Assembly (NCBI GenBank): GCA_947303825.1
Contig: CAMYZK010000063.1
Location: 1-9,897 of the forward strand
DNA length: 9,897 bases
Direction: 5' to 3'
Source: an uncultured Prevotella sp.
GTDB lineage: Bacteria; Bacteroidota; Bacteroidia; Bacteroidales; Bacteroidaceae
Part shown: positions 1 through 7,885 of the stretch, in pieces
Layout: each line of letters starts with the position of its first letter
Position numbering within the stretch: the first letter of the stretch is position 1
Position numbers and translations under genes: made by a program
Notes under the pieces: model-generated
Told to the model about the DNA's origin: nothing
Seen by the model: the letters and a program-made list of their open reading frames with translations, nothing else
Database searches by the model: none

Positions 1-2
1 GA

Positions 3-1292
3 ACAAGCGTTGAAGAGGTGGACGGAAAGCAGGTGTTGGTGATATGGTGTCCTGCAGGCATCAATAGACCATACTCTGTTCCAGAGAATGTGACAGCGAA
101 GAGCGGCAGTAAGGAGTATTTTTATATTCGTAGTGGTACGAGTAGCATCATTGCCAAAGGGGAGGTGCTGGACGAACTGCGTGAGTTGGCAAGTCGTGTA
201 CCGTTTGACGAAAGGGGTAACCCTGACATCAAAGTGGAAGATATATCCACGTTATTGCTTCGTGAGTATCTGGTTAAAGTGGGCAGTAAGCTGGCTAATG
301 AACTATACGAAAAGCCGCTGACCGAGATTCTTGAGCAGATGGACTTGTTTGTTGGCCCATCAGAGAACCGTATGCTAAGAAACGTTGCCGCCATGATGTT
401 CTGTGAGAATCCTGGCAAATTCTTCAAACGGACACAGGTGGAAATCGTATTCTTCCCAGAAGGACGATTGGTGAATCCCAATAATCTCTACGAGGCTCCC
501 ATCATCACAGGTTCTGTTACACAGATCATTGAGCGGACGCTGGAGTATCTTAATCGCATGGTGGTAATGCAGACCATCATCAAGCCAAAGAATGATAACC
601 ACAGCATCAAGTTCTACACCTATCCCTACCAAGCATTGGAGGAAAGTATTACGAATTCGCTATATCATAGGGATTATCGGGAGTGGGAGCCTGTTGTGAT
701 AACGGTGGAACCGAAGGGTATTACTATCCAGAACGTAGGTGGCCCAGATCGTAGCATCCCTACTGCTGACATCAGTCGTGGTGAGCTGCTTGTCTCCAAG
801 CGTTACCGTAACCGTCGCTTGGGTGAATACCTGAAGGAATTGGAAATGACCGAAGGAAGAAGCACTGGTATTCCCACCATCCAAAATGTGCTGAAGGCTA
901 ATGGATCGCCTCGCGCCATAGTTGTCACAGATGAAGAGCGCACTTTCTTCCGTATCACGATTCCCTGCCATGAGGCAGCAGGCAACATCATTGCTGATAT
1001 AGCAAGCAAAGACAATATTGACCCAAAAGATAGCCCAAAAGAACTGTCTGATAGACAGAAAGTGATAATTGAAATGATTATTGCTGATCCCTTCTTATCC
1101 GCAAAGGCAATTTCGGAAAAGATGTCGGAAAAGATGTCGGAAAAGATGTCGGAAAAGATGTCGGAAAAGGAAGGTACCAATGAGAGAACCATCGAAAGGG
1201 ATCTGGCCAAATTAAAGAAATTGGGCATTCTCACTCGCGAAGGTGGCCGCAAGGAAGGTAAATGGGTCGTTAATGAAAAATACCAAAGATAA
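3..1292 (+). CDS. ATP-binding Schlafen/AlbA_2-type transcriptional regulator, COG2865-like (5' partial)
   Basis: The frame is open to the left edge (T-S-V-E-E precedes the GTG at 18), so the gene begins outside the window and GTG 18 is not the true start. Counting from GTG 18, the order is the end of an AlbA_2/Schlafen-like domain (about 1-60), a linker, a GHKL-type ATPase domain of the HATPase_c_4 kind (about 130-320), and a C-terminal winged helix (about 345-424). Visible ATPase motifs are the N-box E208-x4-N213 leading into H217-R-D-Y220, the I-Q-N-V-G-G-P box near 237, and G-R-S-T-G-I near 283. Proteins of this family are usually annotated as predicted transcriptional regulators or ATP-binding proteins; the regulated genes are unknown. 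A 12-bp repeat expands the winged helix (separate entry). Base composition is clearly more AT-rich than in the SusC/D genes. The family call is firm; the biological role is not. Confidence 0.85.
   Translation, partial: TSVEEVDGKQVLVIWCPAGINRPYSVPENVTAKSGSKEYFYIRSGTSSIIAKGEVLDELRELASRVPFDERGNPDIKVEDISTLLLREYLVKVGSKLANELYEKPLTEILEQMDLFVGPSENRMLRNVAAMMFCENPGKFFKRTQVEIVFFPEGRLVNPNNLYEAPIITGSVTQIIERTLEYLNRMVVMQTIIKPKNDNHSIKFYTYPYQALEESITNSLYHRDYREWEPVVITVEPKGITIQNVGGPDRSIPTADISRGELLVSKRYRNRRLGEYLKELEMTEGRSTGIPTIQNVLKANGSPRAIVVTDEERTFFRITIPCHEAAGNIIADIASKDNIDPKDSPKELSDRQKVIIEMIIADPFLSAKAISEKMSEKMSEKMSEKMSEKEGTNERTIERDLAKLKKLGILTREGGRKEGKWVVNEKYQR
1113..1169 (+). repeat. 12-bp tandem repeat encoding S-E-K-M
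   Basis: TCGGAAAAGATG occurs four times without a mismatch (1113-1160), followed by a nine-base partial copy. It encodes four S-E-K-M units plus S-E-K, residues 366-384 counted from GTG 18. The unit is a multiple of three, so gain or loss of copies would change protein length without breaking the frame. It lies between the first helix of the C-terminal winged helix (A-K-A-I-S-E-K) and the likely recognition helix (N-E-R-T-I-E-R-D-L). Confidence 0.95.
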
Positions 1293-1366
1293 CAACCGAA
1301 TATACCAATTACAAAGGAATGAATGTTTTTGGATTATCCTGGCTCTTTGTGAATACAAACCCTATT

Positions 1367-1403
1367 ACATTGATGGAACAATTTGAAAATGTTCCATCAA
1401 TGT
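1367..1403. repeat. 14-bp perfect inverted repeat with an extra half-site
   Basis: Arms 1367-1380 and 1390-1403 are perfectly complementary around a 9-nt loop. The sequence TGTTCCATCA occurs in the right arm (1390-1399) and again at 1401-1410. The hairpin lies 75 bases past the ATPase stop and could end that transcript, but no T-run follows on the plus strand. It could also be a protein binding site. Function undecided. Confidence 0.6.
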
Positions 1404-1424
1404 TCCATCAAAATTTAAGGTGCT

Positions 1425-1462
1425 GAAAAATAGAAACCCCTGCAAGTTCTTGACTTACAGGG
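1425..1462 (-). terminator. rho-independent terminator of tRNA-His
   Basis: Read on the minus strand, a stem of CCCTG and AAGT (one mismatch between the two segments) pairs 1458-1462 and 1453-1456 with 1438-1442 and 1444-1447 around a 5-nt loop. The transcript then runs into GTTTCTATTTTT (complement of 1426-1437). It starts 11 nt past the CCA end of the tRNA, so it fits as its terminator. Confidence 0.75.
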
Positions 1463-1472
1463 ATTTGTTTGT

Positions 1473-1550
1473 TGGGGTGCCCGGACGGACTCGAACCGTC
1501 GACATTCAGAACCACAATCTGACGCTCTAACCAACTGAACTACGGGCACC
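1473..1550 (-). tRNA. tRNA-His (anticodon GTG)
   Basis: The minus strand folds as a complete cloverleaf. The acceptor GGTGCCCG (1550-1543) pairs with CGGGCACC (1483-1476), an 8-bp stem including the extra G-1:C73 pair that marks tRNA-His. The encoded CCA is 1475-1473. The anticodon loop TTGTGGT carries GTG at 1515-1513. The D arm (AGTTCAGTTGGTTAGAGC) and T loop (GGTTCGAGTCC) have standard form. It lies alone, with its own promoter and terminator, and its 3' end faces the ATPase gene. Confidence 0.98.
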
Positions 1551-1568
1551 ATGTTTGATTAGCGGGTG

Positions 1569-1600
1569 CAAAATTACACAAAATAATTTGTATCTCCAAA
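1569..1600 (-). promoter_or_regulatory. promoter of tRNA-His, Bacteroidetes type
   Basis: On the minus strand, TTTG (1600-1597), a 20-nt spacer and TAATTTTG (1576-1569) match the Bacteroidetes consensus of a -33 TTTG and a -7 TAnnTTTG. Transcription would begin near 1562, giving a leader of about 12 nt before the tRNA. Confidence 0.75.
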
Positions 1601-1647
1601 CTTTTTGCTGTATTTTTTATAAAAATGAAAGAATTTGTTACAATTGT

Positions 1648-1678
1648 TTTGTCGTTTACAGAAAAAAGGCTAAATTTG
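1648..1678 (+). promoter_or_regulatory. promoter of the susC-susD operon, Bacteroidetes type
   Basis: TTTG at 1648-1651, a 19-nt spacer and TAAATTTG at 1671-1678 match the Bacteroidetes promoter consensus. Start of transcription is expected near 1685. The following leader of about 44 nt is very AT-rich and has no Shine-Dalgarno sequence, as is usual for the phylum. This promoter is divergent from the tRNA-His promoter. Confidence 0.75.
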
Positions 1679-1728
1679 CAGCGTGAAAACTAATCAAATT
1701 TTTCTAATATTAACTTTTTATCTTTTTT

Positions 1729-4700
1729 ATGTCATTCAAAATGCATTGTTTTGGACGTGCTGGCCTTAAAGCCAGGCGTTTGGTGCTGCTTGCTGTTTTC
1801 GCTCTTGGCGGAACGCTGTTTGCCGGTGCCCAGACAAAGGTGACAGTCGTAGATGCCTCTGGCGAGGCCGTGATTGGAGCCAGCGTTGTTGAGAAAGGTA
1901 CGCGCAATGGCGGCGTTACCGACTTGAATGGTAACTTCACCATTACCGTACAAGGTAACAATCCTGTAGTCATCTCATACGTGGGAATGAAGACAAAGAC
2001 AGAGAGCGTGAAGGGCAAGAAGAGCCTTCGCGTTGTTCTGGAAGACGACAACACTACACTGAACGATGTTGTTGTCATCGGTTATGGCACAATGAAACGT
2101 AAGGACCTTACTGGTGCCGTGGCATCGGTGAGCGGAGAGAAGCTGGCTGCCAACCCTGTGGCCAACGTGGCTCAGGCACTGCAGGGTCAGCTGCCCGGTG
2201 TCAGCGTCACCTCTCAGGACGGTCGTCCCGGTGCCACTATGAGCATCCGCGTGCGCGGTGGCGGCTCTATCACACAGAGCAACGACCCCCTCTACATCGT
2301 TGACGGTATTCAGGTGAGCGACATCAGCGACATTCCTGCCGACAACATCGAAAGTATCGACGTGCTGAAGGACGGTGCTTCGACTGCCATCTACGGTGCC
2401 CGTGGTGCCAACGGTGTCATTCTTGTCACCACAAAGGGCTCGAAGGGCGACGGCAAGGCCCGGGTGAAGTACAACATGTACTACCAGATTAAGACCCAGC
2501 CTAAGACCCTCGACGTTCAGAACGCATACGACTACGTGCTCCACAACTGGAGCTATGCCACGGCCTATGCCAACAACGAGGAAGACGGCATTGCCGAGTA
2601 CTTCGGACTGGGCTCGAAATACGGCAACCACCTCAATGACTATAAGTCAATGAGCGTGCACAACTATGTTGACGACGTTATGGATACTGCCGGCTCGTGG
2701 AACCACGACATCTCTCTCTCGGGCGGCAACCAGAACACCAAGTACTATGCTACGGTGAGCTACCTTAAAGACGACGGCATACGCATCAAGTCGGGCTTCC
2801 AGCGCTGGAGTGCCAACTTCAAGATTTCTCAGAAGATAAACAAGAACCTCACCTTCGATGCCGACCTGCGCTATGGCGACATGAAGTTTGAGGGCACCAA
2901 CTTCGACTATGCCTCGGGCAACTCTGTCTACGGCTATCGCCCCATCGACAAGCCTCTGGGCAATGACAACCCGTCGCTGCTCTCTATGGGTAGCAGCAGT
3001 GTTGAGGACGCTTTCAACCCCACTGCCATCATCGACAACTATACCAACATCACTACCCGTCAGCGCGTGCGTGGCATGGGTAGCCTGACATGGAAAGTCA
3101 TCGAAGGCCTTACCGCCAAGAGCGAGCTGGCACTGGGCCGCAACTGGAGCGAGACACGCTACTGGGACGGTGGCAAGAGCACCAACCCCTATAACCAGGC
3201 ACAGCTCACCAAGGGCAACGGCTACAACGTCCGTTGGGCCACCACCCTCAACTACGAGGTGCAGGGACTGGGCGAAGACCATTCTCTCTCTCTGCTGGCC
3301 GGTAACGAGGTGCTCGCCTCGAAGTCGAACAGCAGCCGCATGACCGGTGCAGGCTTCCCCTCGGAGTTCGACATGAACCGTGCCTTCGGTCTCATACAGA
3401 TGTACAACATGAAGGACGACTACTACGATCAGACTAAGAAGACATCCGACTTCTACAACACCATCGGTGACCCGAAGCACACCCTCTCTTGGTTTGGACG
3501 CGTCAACTACGACTACCTGGGCCGTTACCTCTTCACTGCTACCTTCCGTGCTGACGGCAGCTCAAACTTCGCTCCCAACAACCACTGGGGTTACTTCCCC
3601 TCGGCAGCCTTCGGATGGCGCCTCAGCGAGGAGCCTTTCATGGCAAGCAGCCGCGAGTGGCTCGACAACTTGAAGCTGCGCCTCTCGTATGGTACATCGG
3701 GTAACGACGATATCGATGCCTCGCTGTGGAAGGAGTACTGGGTGCCCGAGGTGACATGGAGCGGAGACAAGCGCACCGTCACCTTCAAGCCCGGTGATAT
3801 CTTAGCCAATCCCGACCTGAAGTGGGAGACAACCACCAGCCGCAACCTGGGTATTGACTACAGCCTCTGGAACGGCAAACTGCGTGGTAGCTTAGAGGCC
3901 TACTGGAACTCTACCAAGGACATCCTGATGAAGGTGCCCGTGGCCGAGACCACCGGTCATAGCTACCAGTATCAGAACGTAGGCGAGACTTCCAACAAGG
4001 GTCTGGAACTGTCGGTGTTCTATGAGGTGATACGTTCTAAGGACTTCAACCTCAGCGTCAACGCCACCTACAACTATAATAAAAATAATGTAGAGAAGGT
4101 GGTAGAAGGTGTCAATGCCGACACTCACACCAACTGGGGTTCCAGCATGAAGCGCCCATACAACGACTACATCATCCGTGAGGGTGAGCCTGTGGGAACC
4201 ATCTTCGGCTACAAGGCTGCAGGCTTCTACACTGCCGACGACTTCAACGTGGTGGATGGCGTATGGACCCTGAAGTCCGGCGTGCCCGACATCCAGGGCG
4301 TGGTGAACTACAGCGGCGGCCAGTACTTCAATCGTCCGGAGGGCCAGATTGCCTTCCCCGGTGTGATGAAGTTTGAAGACACCGACGGCAGCGGCACAGT
4401 GACCGAGGACGATGCCACCGTGATAGGCCACACCATGGCCGAGCACACTGGCGGCTTCAACATCAATGCCAGCTACAAGGGCTTCGATGCCAGCGTAGGC
4501 TTCACCTACCAGATAGGCGGCGACGTGTACAATGCCAACGCCATGCACTCTATGATGGGTAACAAGAACACCAGCTACGGCTGGAACCGCCTGGCACTCA
4601 TCGACGACTGCTACCGCATCTTCGACGTAGATGCCAACGGCAACCTGCAGCCCGTCACCACACAGGCCGGACTGAACAGCCTCAATGCCGGTGCCAAGCA

Positions 4701-5007
4701 TGCCCTGCCTTACTGTGAGTACGGCATGGTGTCGTCAGAGTTCATAGAGGATGCCAGCTACCTGCGCCTCAACACCCTGACCATTGGCTACACACTGCCT
4801 AAGACCCTTACACAGAAGTTTGGCATCTCCAACCTGCGTCTCTACTTCACCGGCGGCAACCTCTTCTGTCTCACCGGCTACAACGGCATAGACCCCGACG
4901 TGAACACTCGCCCAGGCGGACAGGACGGATTCCCCGTTCCCAACTACGACTGGAACTCCTACCCGCGTGCACGTACCTTCACCTTCGGTCTTAATGTTGC
5001 ATTCTAA
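1729..5007 (+). CDS. SusC/RagA-family TonB-dependent outer-membrane transporter
   Basis: This is a full-length SusC-type protein (1092 aa, near the usual 1000-1100). A signal peptide has a basic stretch K14-A-R-R17, a hydrophobic core, and a likely cut after A-G-A34. A carboxypeptidase-regulatory-like domain spans about 37-105 (G-x-x-V-I-G-A-S-V, T-D-L-N-G-N-F). The SusC signature and TonB box D-V-V-V-I-G-Y-G-T follows at 113-121. The plug spans about 122-238 (R-V-R-G-G-G, P-L-Y-I-V-D-G, G-A-R-G-A-N-G-V-I-L-V-T-T), then a 22-strand-type barrel ends in F-G-L-N-V-A-F, with the terminal aromatic typical of barrel proteins. It should import a polymer with its SusD partner using TonB energy. The substrate cannot be read from the sequence because no enzyme genes accompany it. 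A second in-frame ATG at 1741 would give the same mature protein. Confidence 0.96.
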   Translation: MSFKMHCFGRAGLKARRLVLLAVFALGGTLFAGAQTKVTVVDASGEAVIGASVVEKGTRNGGVTDLNGNFTITVQGNNPVVISYVGMKTKTESVKGKKSLRVVLEDDNTTLNDVVVIGYGTMKRKDLTGAVASVSGEKLAANPVANVAQALQGQLPGVSVTSQDGRPGATMSIRVRGGGSITQSNDPLYIVDGIQVSDISDIPADNIESIDVLKDGASTAIYGARGANGVILVTTKGSKGDGKARVKYNMYYQIKTQPKTLDVQNAYDYVLHNWSYATAYANNEEDGIAEYFGLGSKYGNHLNDYKSMSVHNYVDDVMDTAGSWNHDISLSGGNQNTKYYATVSYLKDDGIRIKSGFQRWSANFKISQKINKNLTFDADLRYGDMKFEGTNFDYASGNSVYGYRPIDKPLGNDNPSLLSMGSSSVEDAFNPTAIIDNYTNITTRQRVRGMGSLTWKVIEGLTAKSELALGRNWSETRYWDGGKSTNPYNQAQLTKGNGYNVRWATTLNYEVQGLGEDHSLSLLAGNEVLASKSNSSRMTGAGFPSEFDMNRAFGLIQMYNMKDDYYDQTKKTSDFYNTIGDPKHTLSWFGRVNYDYLGRYLFTATFRADGSSNFAPNNHWGYFPSAAFGWRLSEEPFMASSREWLDNLKLRLSYGTSGNDDIDASLWKEYWVPEVTWSGDKRTVTFKPGDILANPDLKWETTTSRNLGIDYSLWNGKLRGSLEAYWNSTKDILMKVPVAETTGHSYQYQNVGETSNKGLELSVFYEVIRSKDFNLSVNATYNYNKNNVEKVVEGVNADTHTNWGSSMKRPYNDYIIREGEPVGTIFGYKAAGFYTADDFNVVDGVWTLKSGVPDIQGVVNYSGGQYFNRPEGQIAFPGVMKFEDTDGSGTVTEDDATVIGHTMAEHTGGFNINASYKGFDASVGFTYQIGGDVYNANAMHSMMGNKNTSYGWNRLALIDDCYRIFDVDANGNLQPVTTQAGLNSLNAGAKHALPYCEYGMVSSEFIEDASYLRLNTLTIGYTLPKTLTQKFGISNLRLYFTGGNLFCLTGYNGIDPDVNTRPGGQDGFPVPNYDWNSYPRARTFTFGLNVAF

Positions 5008-5035
5008 ACATTGAACATTGAAAACTGAAAACAGA
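5008..5035 (+). repeat. degenerate heptamer repeat in the SusC/SusD spacer
   Basis: Directly after the susC-like stop come four 7-base units: ACATTGA, ACATTGA, AAACTGA, AAACAGA. They fill most of the 40-nt spacer before the susD-like ATG. No Shine-Dalgarno sequence is present. Confidence 0.8.
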
Positions 5036-5047
5036 TTATTTAGAATT

Positions 5048-7174
5048 ATGAAAGCAATATATAAAATCTGCGCAATCAGCGTAATCTGCGGTTTTACTTC
5101 CTGCAGTGATTTCCTGGAGACCGACTCTCCGTCTAAGACCGATGCCGCTTTCGTCTTCTCTACCAGCGAGACTGCCCGTGCTGCCCTTGAGGGAGCATAC
5201 GCCGAATGGATCAATGCTGCCCAGAACAAGGTCTTCGGAGACGGACTGTTCTATGCCGCCGATGTGGCTGGCAGCGATATCGAGCGCCACCCAGAGAAGT
5301 TCGAGGCACAGCCCGGACGACACTATCCAGAGTGCTTCTACCAGAACGGCAAGTATGCTGGTGAGTATGCTCTGCTCTCCTACCAGAAAGAGAACGACAC
5401 CTACGCCTCTCTCTACTCTGTCGTGAACAAGGCCAACATTGTGGTTCAGGCCATACAGACCTCCGAAGGCTTCGAAGAGATGCTCGCAGCTGGCGAGGAG
5501 TGCACCATGGGCCAGCTCTATGGCGAGGCTGTGGCACTGAAGGCCACAGCCTACCGCGAACTGCTGAAATACTTCGGCGATGTTCCCTACCTCAGTGGCA
5601 AGTCTACCGACAGCGGCTACCTCTGTGGCCGTGACTCCATCTACGATGTTATTCTTGCCGAGCTGCAGCAGGCAGCACCTGTAATGTACCGCTTGGGCAG
5701 CATCCCTGGCATCAGCGGTAAGAACTACTTCTCACGCACTTACGTGGAGGGACTCATCGGACGTATCGCTCTTGAGGCCGGCGGCTACCAGACCCGTCGC
5801 GGCGACCTGTCGCCACGCACCGACGGCGAGGGCAACACCCTGACCTTTGAGACCATGGGCAAAACCAATAACGGTGCCAGCTATGGCCGCCGTTCAGACT
5901 ACAAGAAGTACTACGAGCTTGCTCAGAAATACTTCAAGGCTGTCATAGACAACCCCGGCTCGGCCGTCTTCCACCAAGTAGACCCGCGCAGCAACGAGAG
6001 TGGACGCACATACGGCAACCCCTACCAGTATTTTTTCCAGCAGATGCATGGCGACGACAACGGCTTTGCCGACGAGTCGATATACGAGGTGAGCATCGCC
6101 CAGGGGGCCGGCAACGATGCACGTCCTTACTCTTTCGGACGCCCCGCCACCGGTGGCTCAAAGAACAACTACCCCTGTAAGAACTACGGACAGGGACGCA
6201 TCAACCCCGCCTTCTACTACGGCATGTTCGACCCGCAGGACATGCGCCGCGACGTGAGCTGCACCGTTACTGCCAGCGACGGTGGCAACGGCACCGAGAT
6301 ACTGCTGCCTTTCAACCCCGGCTCACAGGGCAAGGGCGGAGGCATCTCCTACAACAAGTGGGACGAGAACCGCCAGGACAAGGTGTGGACGGCCAACCAG
6401 CGCAAGTCGGGCATCAACGGCCCGTACATGCGTCTGTCGGAAATCTATCTGGGATATGCCGAGGCATGCGCCATGCTGGGCGACGAGGCCAACGCCAAGA
6501 AGTACCTCACCATCATCCGTGAGCGTGCCTTCCCTGCTGGCAAGGCCAATGTCGATGCCTTCATAGCTTCAAGGGGCTCTCTCCTCGAGGCTATCATCGA
6601 CGAGCGCGGCTTTGAGTTTGCCGGCGAGGGCGACCGTCGCGAGGTGCTCATCCGCACAGGTCTTATCGGCAAGAAGATAAAGGAAGTGAAAGAGCTCACC
6701 ACCAAGATGATGAACGGTCTGGCTGCCGATGGCTACTACCGTTTCGACAACGGCAATGTCATCTCTGCTCAGATATACACCAAGATGGTCGATGCCAAGG
6801 CCCTCAACGGACACCGTCTCACCGCACAGTGTCCCGCAGGCAAGGAGAACGATCCCGTGCTCTTCCCCGGATGGCGTGGCGTGAACGACGACTGGGCTAG
6901 TTATGGCCTTGACTACAAGGGCAACACCCTTACCAACCTGGCCATACAGGGACTCTTCACTCAGATCTCTGCCGACGAGGCTGAAGCCCTCATTGCCGAT
7001 GGCTACACCGCCGTTGACTGGGGTAAGACGCTGCTCAGCAACCGTGACGAGTATGAGAAGTACCTGTTCTACGAGTACGACTACGAGTCGGCTCCGCTCC
7101 ACTACTGGCCCTTCACTCCCAACGTGATGAGCAACGGTGGATTCACCAACGGCTACGGCTTCAAGAACGAGTAA
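5048..7174 (+). CDS. SusD/RagB-family surface lipoprotein, nutrient-binding partner of SusC
   Basis: ATG 5048 is chosen because it begins a lipoprotein signal (M-K-A-I-Y-K, hydrophobic core, lipobox F-T-S-C19); the upstream in-frame TTG at 5018 would only add ten residues. C19-S-D-F-L-E has the acidic start seen on surface-exported Bacteroidetes lipoproteins. The N-terminal SusD-like helical part has the family motif E160 to P180 (A-V-A-L-K-A-T-A-Y-R, F-G-D-V-P). The C-terminal SusD/RagB part has E519-R-G-F-E-F-A-G-E-G-D-R-R and L-I-R-T-G. At 708 aa it is longer than most SusD proteins (about 500-600), with extra length in the middle (about 270-420) and the last 120 residues. It forms the lid of the SusC pore and binds ligand at the cell surface. 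It is cotranscribed with the SusC gene, and the operon ends at the hairpin just downstream. Confidence 0.95.
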   Translation: MKAIYKICAISVICGFTSCSDFLETDSPSKTDAAFVFSTSETARAALEGAYAEWINAAQNKVFGDGLFYAADVAGSDIERHPEKFEAQPGRHYPECFYQNGKYAGEYALLSYQKENDTYASLYSVVNKANIVVQAIQTSEGFEEMLAAGEECTMGQLYGEAVALKATAYRELLKYFGDVPYLSGKSTDSGYLCGRDSIYDVILAELQQAAPVMYRLGSIPGISGKNYFSRTYVEGLIGRIALEAGGYQTRRGDLSPRTDGEGNTLTFETMGKTNNGASYGRRSDYKKYYELAQKYFKAVIDNPGSAVFHQVDPRSNESGRTYGNPYQYFFQQMHGDDNGFADESIYEVSIAQGAGNDARPYSFGRPATGGSKNNYPCKNYGQGRINPAFYYGMFDPQDMRRDVSCTVTASDGGNGTEILLPFNPGSQGKGGGISYNKWDENRQDKVWTANQRKSGINGPYMRLSEIYLGYAEACAMLGDEANAKKYLTIIRERAFPAGKANVDAFIASRGSLLEAIIDERGFEFAGEGDRREVLIRTGLIGKKIKEVKELTTKMMNGLAADGYYRFDNGNVISAQIYTKMVDAKALNGHRLTAQCPAGKENDPVLFPGWRGVNDDWASYGLDYKGNTLTNLAIQGLFTQISADEAEALIADGYTAVDWGKTLLSNRDEYEKYLFYEYDYESAPLHYWPFTPNVMSNGGFTNGYGFKNE
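5065..5091 (+). repeat. three 9-bp repeats encoding the lipoprotein signal core
   Basis: AATCTGCGC, AATCAGCGT and AATCTGCGG lie head to tail and cover residues I7-C-A-I-S-V-I-C-G15, the hydrophobic core of the SusD-like signal peptide. The signal therefore carries two cysteines before the real lipobox cysteine C19. Confidence 0.8.
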
Positions 7175-7200
7175 GCACACTTGCACACTGTCACTACATC

Positions 7201-7237
7201 AAGGGCCTTTGCACGCATTTGCCGTGCAAAGGCCCTT
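7201..7237 (+). terminator. terminator hairpin of the susC-susD operon
   Basis: A perfect 15-bp stem (7201-7215 with 7223-7237, AAGGGCCTTTGCACG and its complement) closes a 7-nt loop, 26 nt past the SusD stop. No long T-run follows, but stem strength and position fit an operon end. Confidence 0.8.
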
Positions 7238-7295
7238 ACTAGATGCGTATATATCACAGAATCTCCTTTTTTAGCAAAGATTTAGACTGCGACAA

Positions 7296-7325
7296 TTGCT
7301 GTTATAATTGTTCTTTGTACCTTTG
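7296..7325 (+). promoter_or_regulatory. promoter upstream of the gene remnant, Bacteroidetes type
   Basis: TTG (7296-7298), a 19-nt spacer and TACCTTTG (7318-7325) fit the consensus. Start of transcription is expected near 7332. The next 100 bases hold only very short open frames (for example ATG 7371, seven codons) and a small hairpin around 7373-7391; no gene is seen in 7332-7433. Confidence 0.65.
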
Positions 7326-7434
7326 CACCCAGATTGTGTGTAAGAGTAACAACAATCACCTTAATAAGACATGAACCCGCGAGAACGGGGTTGAGCCTCG
7401 GCAAGTCAGAAAAACAAAGAATCAATAACCATAA

Positions 7435-7710
7435 TGGAATCAAGAGCCAAAAAGCCTTAACGTCTATGCCACCTATACGTCTAGTCCATTTGTGAATATT
7501 GAAGGCAGTGGGATCCGATATGCTGAAGGCAAGGCGAATTTCGGCGACGAGAATAAGACAGGTATCGTTGATGCGGTAGCAAATTCTTCACTCTTCACTC
7601 TTCACTCTTCACTTTCAGAGTGGTATAGCCTCGATGGTCGCAAGCTCAGCGGCAAGCCTACAAAGAACGGACTGTATATCCATAATGGAATGAAGGTCGT
7701 AATCAGGTAA
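7435..7710 (+). pseudogene. 3' remnant of a secreted protein gene with an E-W-Y-S-L-D-G-R-K tail
   Basis: The frame opens after a stop at 7432-7434 and runs to TAA 7708-7710 with no ATG start (a GTG lies at 7492). It reads as the end of an extracellular protein: N-V-Y-A-T-Y-T-S-S-P-F-V, a linker made from a heptamer repeat, then a 30-residue tail beginning E-W-Y-S-L-D-G-R-K. That tail is a close relative of the LRR protein's tail in this window. No signal peptide or body is present, so most of the gene seems lost while its promoter at 7296 may survive. An ATG at 7434 lies one base out of frame; losing one A from the five-A run near 7450 would join it, but that product still has no signal peptide. 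The family of the lost body is not recognised. Confidence 0.65.
7586..7613 (+). repeat. perfect heptamer repeat CTTCACT x4
   Basis: Four exact copies of CTTCACT lie within the remnant, directly before its C-terminal tail. Seven is not a multiple of three, so a change of one copy would shift the reading frame of the tail. Confidence 0.95.
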
Positions 7711-7861
7711 TTACTGGCACTACTGGTGCTACTCAGTCTTGATTATCAGACAGTTATGTTGGTGCAACATACTACTACTGGCGCTACTGTTGGAGCTACC
7801 ACAGATGCTGGCTTTTTGCCGACAGGAAGGGTTTCTCTAGACTGTTGGGGAAGGGAAAATT

Positions 7862-7883
7862 GTTGCTGACCTAGGTCAGCAAC
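7862..7883. repeat. 22-bp perfect palindrome
   Basis: The arm GTTGCTGACCT is followed directly by its exact complement, centred on CCTAGG, with no spacer. It abuts the 21-bp tandem array. It suits a dimeric protein binding site or a cruciform; as an RNA hairpin the loop would have to open. Confidence 0.85.
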
Positions 7884-7885
7884 GA

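Noticed and set aside
18..20. GTG as the real start of the ATP-binding protein
   Set aside because: The frame stays open to the window edge and the AlbA_2-like domain would be cut in half, so the gene starts upstream.
1373..1426. 17-codon frame starting M-E-Q-F-E-N-V-P-S-M-F-H-Q
   Set aside because: It is formed by the inverted repeat, has no ribosome binding site or promoter, and no support as a gene.
1473..1550. Integration site of a mobile element at the tRNA-His 3' end
   Set aside because: No repeat of the tRNA 3' end and no integrase is found in the window, and the tRNA keeps its own terminator.
1975..4701. Long minus-strand open frames opposite the SusC-like gene
   Set aside because: They mirror the GC-rich codons of a clearly recognised gene, have no domains, and are rich in Val/Ala/Gly/His as expected of antisense frames.
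5018..5047. Earlier TTG start for the SusD-like protein
   Set aside because: It lies in the heptamer repeat and would put ten polar residues before a complete lipoprotein signal that starts at ATG 5048.
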